A stretch of DNA of 64,000 nucleotides from positions 186,001-250,000 of the forward strand of contig NZ_JAFFSU010000005.1 in NCBI RefSeq assembly GCF_017948455.1, in the 5' to 3' direction. This DNA is from Streptomyces sp. GESEQ-4 (GTDB lineage Bacteria; Actinomycetota; Actinomycetes; Streptomycetales; Streptomycetaceae). The notes beneath the pieces are model-generated. The model saw nothing but the letters and a program-made list of their open reading frames with translations. It had not been told where the DNA came from and searched no databases. Made by a program: the position numbers and the translations under genes. Each line of letters opens with the position of its first letter. Within the stretch, counting starts at the first letter, position 1. This document shows positions 59,342-64,000 of this stretch, one piece after another.

Positions 59342-59713
59342 GTGCTGCCCACCGAGAACCGGCTGAGGCGGCGCGAGGACTTCGCGACCGCGGTACGACG
59401 AGGACGCAGGGCCGGACGCCCGACTCTCGTCGTCCACCTTCGAAGCGGTGCCACGGACCCGCACGCGCCTGGGGAGAGCGCTCCCCCGACGCGTGCGGGT
59501 TTCGTCGTGAGCAAGGCGGTGGGCGGCGCGGTCGTCCGGAACAAGGTGAAGCGCAGACTCCGTCATCTGATGCGGGAGCGAGTCGCCCTGTTGCCCCCCG
59601 GTAGCCTGGTAGTCGTACGAGCGTTGCCCGGCGCGGGCGACGCCGACCATGGACAACTGGCCCAAGACCTGGATGCCGCTCTGCGGCGGCTGCTGGGAGG
59701 GGGCGCACGATGA
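59342..59713 (+). CDS. rnpA: Ribonuclease P protein component
   Basis: 123 residues. Protein subunit that assists the RNase P RNA in 5'-maturation of tRNAs. The family's RNR motif is in [16 protein letters not shown], and the N-terminus is [16 protein letters not shown] at 59342, 21 bp after rpmH. Overlaps yidD by 4 bp (ATGA). Confidence 0.95.
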   Translation: MLPTENRLRRREDFATAVRRGRRAGRPTLVVHLRSGATDPHAPGESAPPTRAGFVVSKAVGGAVVRNKVKRRLRHLMRERVALLPPGSLVVVRALPGAGDADHGQLAQDLDAALRRLLGGGAR

Positions 59714-60063
59714 AGTACCCGCTACTGGCTCTGATCAAGCTCTACCAGTGGACGATCAGTCCGCTGCTCGGGCCGGTCTGCAAGTACTACCCGTCGTGCT
59801 CCCACTACGGCTATACGGCCATCGACCGGCACGGTGCGATCAAGGGAACGGCACTTACCGCCTGGCGCATCCTGCGGTGCAATCCGTGGTCGCTGGGCGG
59901 TGTGGACCATGTCCCGCCGCGCAAGCGCCCGCGGTGGCACGAAATGCTGCGTGACGCCTGGCGCACACGCAGGGGCGGGAACTCCGCCGCCGTAACGGCC
60001 ACCGAGGGGCAGACTCCTTCGAGCCCGGCCGCAGAGACCCCGTCCCATGCCCAAGGAGCATGA
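59710..60063 (+). CDS. yidD: YidD membrane-protein insertion efficiency factor
   Basis: 117 residues. Small membrane-associated protein that improves YidC-dependent insertion. Conserved core [20 protein letters not shown] and [20 protein letters not shown], with the CxxxPSCS-like cysteines. Its C-terminal 40 residues are variable. ATG overlaps rnpA. Confidence 0.93.
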   Translation: MKYPLLALIKLYQWTISPLLGPVCKYYPSCSHYGYTAIDRHGAIKGTALTAWRILRCNPWSLGGVDHVPPRKRPRWHEMLRDAWRTRRGGNSAAVTATEGQTPSSPAAETPSHAQGA

Positions 60064-60066
60064 TTA

Positions 60067-61338
60067 GTGGACACGATTGCCAGCTTCTTCAGCTTCATCA
60101 CGACACCTGTCTCCTGGGTCATCGTCCAGTTCCACACGGTGTACGGCGCCATCTTCGGCGATGACACCGGGTGGGCCTGGGGCCTGTCCATCGTGTCCTT
60201 GGTGATTCTGATCCGTATCTGCCTGATCCCGCTCTTCGTGAAGCAGATCAAGGCGACCCGGGCGATGCAGACGCTGCAGCCCGAGATGAAGAAGATCCAG
60301 GAGCGCTACAAGAACGACAAACAGCGTCAGTCCGAAGAGATGATGAAGCTGTACAAGGAGACGGGTACCAACCCGCTCTCCTCGTGCCTTCCCATCCTGG
60401 CGCAGTCGCCGTTCTTCTTCGCTCTGTACCACGTGCTCAACAGCATCGCGAACAACGACACCATCGGTTCCATCAACCAGAACCTGCTGGACAGCGCGCA
60501 GAAGGCGCACATCTTCGGCGCTCCGTTGGCCGCGAAGTTCACCGACAGCGCCTCGGACGTCGCCGCCCTCGACGCCTCGCTGACCACTGTCCGCATCATC
60601 ACCGCGGTCATGATCGTCATGATGTCGGCGTCGCAGTTCTACACGCAGCGCCAGCTGATGACGAAGAACGTCGACACCACGGTGAAGACGCCGTTCATGC
60701 AGCAGCAGAAGATGCTGATGTACATCTTCCCGGTCATGTTCGCCGTCTTCGGCATCAACTTCCCGGTCGGTGTCCTCCTCTACTGGCTGACCACCAACGT
60801 GTGGACCATGGGCCAGCAGATGTACGTGATCCGCAACAACCCGACTCCGGGTTCCAAGGCGCAGGCCGCGTACCTGGAGCGCCTGTACAAGCACGTCACG
60901 CACCACGGCAAGACGCGTGGCCGCGGTGAGAAGGCCATCGTCAAGGCCATCGTGGCCAAGGGCCGTGACCGCAACGAGTACGAGCGGAAGTTCATCAACG
61001 GCCTGAGCAAGGCGGGCCTCGCGGCTCAGGCGGACGGCACCGTGGTGAAGGGCGAGACCGCGACCGTCGTGCAGACGGAGGACGGTACGCCGACGACCGC
61101 CACCCCCAGGCGCCAGCAGCCGAAGCGGCAGTCCAAGTCCCAGCGGCAGGCCGGCGCAGCAAAGCCGGCCGGTGAGTCCTCCGAGCCGAAGACGTCACTG
61201 AGCAAGTCCGATGAGCCCGAGGACGCCAAGCCCGCCGCGAAGAAGGCCGCGCAGAAGCCCGGTGGCGGTGGCCGCAGCAAGGCCCAGTCCGGGCAGCGCA
61301 AGGGTCCGCAGCGGCCCAAGTCCCCGACCAAGAAGTAA
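60067..61338 (+). CDS. yidC: YidC/Oxa1 membrane protein insertase
   Basis: 423 residues. Inserts membrane proteins, alone or with Sec. N-terminal helix, then [20 protein letters not shown] with the hydrophilic groove Arg, a coiled cytoplasmic loop ([20 protein letters not shown]) and further helices ([49 protein letters not shown]). Long Lys/Pro/Ser-rich C-terminal tail that may bind ribosomes. GTG at 60067. Confidence 0.95.
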   Translation: MDTIASFFSFITTPVSWVIVQFHTVYGAIFGDDTGWAWGLSIVSLVILIRICLIPLFVKQIKATRAMQTLQPEMKKIQERYKNDKQRQSEEMMKLYKETGTNPLSSCLPILAQSPFFFALYHVLNSIANNDTIGSINQNLLDSAQKAHIFGAPLAAKFTDSASDVAALDASLTTVRIITAVMIVMMSASQFYTQRQLMTKNVDTTVKTPFMQQQKMLMYIFPVMFAVFGINFPVGVLLYWLTTNVWTMGQQMYVIRNNPTPGSKAQAAYLERLYKHVTHHGKTRGRGEKAIVKAIVAKGRDRNEYERKFINGLSKAGLAAQADGTVVKGETATVVQTEDGTPTTATPRRQQPKRQSKSQRQAGAAKPAGESSEPKTSLSKSDEPEDAKPAAKKAAQKPGGGGRSKAQSGQRKGPQRPKSPTKK

Positions 61339-61353
61339 GAAGGAGTCCATCCC

Positions 61354-61866
61354 GTGACGGAAGGCACCACCTCCGCCGCTGCCGAGGGCGCAGACACCCT
61401 GACCCGCCTGGAGCAGGAGGGCGAGATCGCGGCGGACTACCTTGAGGGTCTGCTGGACATCGCCGATCTCGACGGCGACATCGACATGGATGTCGAGGCG
61501 GACCGCGCGGCTGTGTCGATCATCAGCGACTCCGGGACCCGTGACCTGCAGAAGCTGGTCGGCCGTGACGGTGAGGTGCTGGAGGCGCTCCAGGAGCTCA
61601 CGCGGCTGGCCGTGCACCGGGAGACCGGGGACCGCAGCCGCCTGATGCTGGACATCGCGGGCTACCGGGCCAGGAAGCGTGCGGAGCTCTCCGAGCTGGG
61701 CGCGAAAGCGGCTGCTGAGGTCAGGAGCAGCGGTGAGCCCATGAAGCTGAAGCCGATGAGTCCTTTCGAGCGCAAGGTCGTGCACGACGCGGTCAAGGCC
61801 GCGGGTCTGCGCAGCGAGTCCGAGGGCGAGGAGCCGCAGCGGTTCGTCGTTGTACTGCCCGCCTGA
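61354..61866 (+). CDS. jag: Jag/KhpB-like KH-R3H RNA-binding protein
   Basis: 170 residues. KH domain (VSIISDSGTRDLQKLVGRDG) and C-terminal R3H domain (SPFERKVVHDAVKAAGLRSE). The Jag_N domain of Firmicutes proteins is missing. Related KhpB binds RNA and affects cell division. GTG at 61354, 15 bp after yidC. Confidence 0.9.
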   Translation: MTEGTTSAAAEGADTLTRLEQEGEIAADYLEGLLDIADLDGDIDMDVEADRAAVSIISDSGTRDLQKLVGRDGEVLEALQELTRLAVHRETGDRSRLMLDIAGYRARKRAELSELGAKAAAEVRSSGEPMKLKPMSPFERKVVHDAVKAAGLRSESEGEEPQRFVVVLPA

Positions 61867-61884
61867 TCGGTCCCTGCGGTTCTC

Positions 61885-61913
61885 CGGCCCCGTCTGCCCG
61901 GCAGGCGGGGCCG
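61885..61913. terminator. Hairpin between jag and rsmG
   Basis: CGGCCCCGTCTGCC and GGCAGGCGGGGCCG arms with one mismatch, followed by AACTTTG. Possible terminator; rsmG then needs its own promoter. Confidence 0.6.
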
Positions 61914-61992
61914 AACTTTGTCAGCCTGATAGTTCTGGTGGTTCTCGTGGTCGGCGTTCGGTGCGCCGAGGCGGTACGGAAGGACGGTCCCC

Positions 61993-62709
61993 GTGACGGA
62001 GGCAGTGGAGCTTCCCCCTGCGCCGGAGCAGGCGCGCGAGGTGTTCGGCGATCGCTTCGCTGATGCCGTGCGCTATGCCGAGTTGCTCGCCCAGGCGGGC
62101 GTGCAGCGCGGTCTGATCGGCCCGCGCGAGGTGCCCCGGCTGTGGGAGCGGCACCTGCTGAACTGCGCTGTGCTCTCCGAGGTCGTGCCCGAGGGGGTGA
62201 CCGTGTGCGATGTCGGCTCGGGCGCAGGCCTGCCCGGCATTCCTCTGGCCCTCGTCCGGGAGGACCTGAAGATCACGCTGCTGGAGCCGCTGCTGCGCCG
62301 CACCACCTTCCTGACCGAGGTCGTGGAGTTGCTGGGGCTCGATCACGTGACGGTGGTGCGCGGCCGAGCCGAGGAAGTCATGGGGAAGCTGACGCCGGTG
62401 CATGTCGTGACAGCGCGGGCCGTGGCGCCACTGGACCGATTGGCCACGTGGGGCATCCCGCTGCTGCGCCCGTACGGCGAGATGCTCGCGCTCAAGGGTG
62501 ATGCGGCCGAGGAGGAGCTGAAGAGCGCGTCCACGGCGCTGAGCAAGCTCGGAGCCGTGGAGACGTCCATCCTCCATGTGGGCGAGGGAGTGGTGGATCC
62601 GATGTCCACCGTCGTCCGGGTCGAGGTCGGGGAGAGCCCTGGAGGTGTGCGCTTTGCGGCGAAGCGTGCGAAGGCGGCCCGGACGGGGCGGGCACGTCGA
62701 CGCCGTTGA
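61993..62709 (+). CDS. rsmG: 16S rRNA (guanine527-N7)-methyltransferase RsmG
   Basis: 238 residues. SAM-dependent methyltransferase; loss gives low-level streptomycin resistance and can raise antibiotic production in Streptomyces. SAM site VCDVGSGAGLPGIPLALVRE, and LLEPLLRRTTFLTEVVELLG. C-terminal tail basic. GTG at 61993. Confidence 0.95.
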   Translation: MTEAVELPPAPEQAREVFGDRFADAVRYAELLAQAGVQRGLIGPREVPRLWERHLLNCAVLSEVVPEGVTVCDVGSGAGLPGIPLALVREDLKITLLEPLLRRTTFLTEVVELLGLDHVTVVRGRAEEVMGKLTPVHVVTARAVAPLDRLATWGIPLLRPYGEMLALKGDAAEEELKSASTALSKLGAVETSILHVGEGVVDPMSTVVRVEVGESPGGVRFAAKRAKAARTGRARRRR

Positions 62710-62832
62710 GATGAGTGGGCGCGTGAGGTGCGCCGCTGATCCGTCCTGACGACGACACGTACGCCACACAAGCTGCCAAACCTACGCATGCCGGAGTGTC
62801 GCGACACTCCGGCCAGGGCTGCTGTGCATCGT

Positions 62833-62846
62833 GTTTCACGTGAAAC
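62833..62846. other. parS: parS site (perfect)
   Basis: GTTTCACGTGAAAC, exact consensus, intergenic between rsmG and parA. Confidence 0.95.
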
Positions 62847-62983
62847 GTCGCTCATTGCTGCACGGCATCATCAGTCGCGGCCGCGCCGCGGCCGAACCTC
62901 GCGACCGAAAGCCTCTCGGATCACTCGGTGAGGCGCCAGCTTCCGATTCCGGCGGCTCTCGGTCCCCCTCAGGGGGCACGGAG

Positions 62984-63010
62984 TTGTCCACAGAGGTGGA
63001 ATTCTCCACA
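62984..63010. promoter_or_regulatory. DnaA boxes upstream of parA
   Basis: TTGTCCACA (62984-62992, exact consensus) and TTCTCCACA (63002-63010), 9 bp apart. They sit in the parA leader. The surrounding intergenic stretch 62710-63046 otherwise shows only the parS site. Confidence 0.55.
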
Positions 63011-63046
63011 GAACAACAGGCCTCACTGGTTCACGACCCCGAAGAC

Positions 63047-64000
63047 ATGGGAGGCTCTGTTCATTGCGAGCCTGAAGTCGAGGAGAGTGAATCCTTGCGG
63101 TCCGACGCCAACATCGCGGGACCGATGACCGATCCGGTCCCCGGTCCCCGTACCGAGTCGATGGGGGACGATGTTTCACGTGAAACACCGCCCCCGATGG
63201 ACGACACTCCCATCGGTCGTGCTGCCCAACTGGCGGTGGAGGCTCTGGGCCGCGCCGGCGAGGGCCTGCCACGGCCTGAGCAGACCCGGGTCATGGTGGT
63301 CGCCAACCAGAAGGGGGGCGTGGGCAAGACAACGACGACCGTCAATCTTGCCGCTTCGCTGGCCTTGCATGGCGGCCGTGTCCTGGTGATCGACCTCGAC
63401 CCCCAGGGCAATGCGTCCACCGCCCTGGGAATCGACCATCACGCCGAAGTTCCTTCCATCTACGACGTGTTGGTCGAGAGCAAGCCGCTCTCGGAAGTCG
63501 TCCAGCCGGTCCCTGATGTCGAGGGCCTCTTCTGTGCACCCGCCACGATCGATCTCGCCGGTGCGGAGATCGAGTTGGTCTCCCTGGTGGCACGAGAGAG
63601 CCGGCTGCAGCGGGCCATCCAGGCCTACGAGCAGCCGCTGGACTACATCCTCATCGACTGCCCGCCCTCGCTCGGCCTCTTGACCGTCAATGCGCTGGTG
63701 GCCGGCGCGGAGGTCCTCATCCCCATCCAGTGCGAGTACTACGCACTGGAAGGCCTGGGCCAGCTGCTGCGCAACGTCGACCTGGTGCGGGGGCACCTCA
63801 ACCCCAATCTGCATGTATCGACGATCCTGCTCACCATGTACGACGGCCGGACGCGCCTTGCGTCCCAGGTCGCGGACGAGGTGCGCAGCCACTTCGGGGA
63901 CGAGGTGCTGCGGACGAGCATTCCCCGCTCGGTCCGTATCTCCGAGGCGCCGAGCTACGGGCAGACGGTGCTGACCTACGATCCTGGATCGAGCGGTGCC
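63047..64000 (+). CDS. parA: Chromosome partitioning ATPase ParA (C-terminus beyond window)
   Basis: At least 318 residues visible, 3' end outside. Walker-type ParA: VVANQKGGVGKTTTTVNLAA (deviant Walker A), DLDPQGNASTALGID and DYILIDCPPSLGLLTVNALV. It moves ParB-parS complexes and organises the chromosome in sporulating hyphae. Start uncertain: ATG 63047 (MGGSVHCEPEVEESES, no strong ribosome binding site), TTG 63095 (best site, GAGGAGAG), ATG 63125 or ATG 63161. A parS (63173-63186) is inside the coding sequence as DVSRET. The parB gene would follow to the right. Confidence 0.93.
   Translation, partial: MGGSVHCEPEVEESESLRSDANIAGPMTDPVPGPRTESMGDDVSRETPPPMDDTPIGRAAQLAVEALGRAGEGLPRPEQTRVMVVANQKGGVGKTTTTVNLAASLALHGGRVLVIDLDPQGNASTALGIDHHAEVPSIYDVLVESKPLSEVVQPVPDVEGLFCAPATIDLAGAEIELVSLVARESRLQRAIQAYEQPLDYILIDCPPSLGLLTVNALVAGAEVLIPIQCEYYALEGLGQLLRNVDLVRGHLNPNLHVSTILLTMYDGRTRLASQVADEVRSHFGDEVLRTSIPRSVRISEAPSYGQTVLTYDPGSSGA
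63173..63186. other. parS: parS site within parA (perfect)
   Basis: GTTTCACGTGAAAC, exact consensus, in the N-terminal coding part of parA. Confidence 0.95.

Noticed and set aside
58875-59738. Long minus-strand open frame over rpmH and rnpA
   Set aside because: Opposes rpmH and rnpA, which have clear family motifs; the translation has no recognisable domain.
62343-62356. CACGTG in rsmG as parS
   Set aside because: Flanks ATCACGTGACGG do not match GTTTCACGTGAAAC.

Overview
This window is the origin region of a Streptomyces chromosome. The evidence is the very high G+C coding sequence with GTG starts and 4-bp stop/start overlaps, the order rpmH-dnaA-oriC-dnaN-gnd-recF-DUF721-gyrB-gyrA, an oriC of some 20 DnaA boxes, perfect parS sites (GTTTCACGTGAAAC), and actinomycete families such as CrgA, class E sortases, FhaA/FhaB, PASTA kinase, DLW-39 and DUF5324. 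From memory the order matches the S. coelicolor oriC region; no database was consulted, so species is not called.

Left part (1-20 kb): a potassium channel (cut by the window edge), moeA and mobA-like molybdenum cofactor genes, a branched-chain 2-oxoacid dehydrogenase operon (E1 alpha, E1 beta, E2) divergent from an Lrp/AsnC regulator, then a phenylacetate block: TetR regulator, 3-hydroxyacyl-CoA dehydrogenase, PaaN-type aldehyde dehydrogenase and the paaABCDE ring-epoxidase operon. A three-gene TrmH/HTTM/DUF5819 operon sits inside this block. An acyl-CoA dehydrogenase with a KstR-like box follows. One operator pattern, ACCGA-N4-TCGGT, occurs at three of these promoters (bkd, paaH/paaN, paaA) and suggests a shared TetR regulon.

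Middle part (20-47 kb): a rhodanese, a J-domain-like protein, a DUF2252 protein, an HxlR/azoreductase pair and tRNA-Leu. Next is the cell-wall and division signalling cluster fhaA-fhaB-pstP-ftsW/rodA-pbpA-pknB, and a convergent six-gene operon with three class E sortases, a glutamine amidotransferase, a small membrane protein and DUF881. Then come crgA, a rhomboid protease, cyclophilin, a DUF5324 protein, tRNA-Ala, an XRE-type DNA-binding protein, a second Ser/Thr kinase, a secreted membrane-anchored protein, DLW-39, DUF6344, tRNA-Ile and DUF3566.

Right part (47-64 kb): the replication core gyrA, gyrB, dciA (DUF721), recF, gnd, dnaN, oriC and dnaA. In the other direction lie rpmH, rnpA, yidD, yidC, jag/khpB, rsmG and the start of parA, with two perfect parS sites and DnaA boxes around parA.

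Most of the window is conserved core chromosome and I see no CRISPR, IS element, prophage or obvious defence island. The least explained items are regulatory or organisational: the shared ACCGA-N4-TCGGT operators, DnaA-box clusters away from oriC, a perfect parS embedded in a moeA/channel stop-start overlap, and several uncharacterised conserved gene sets.
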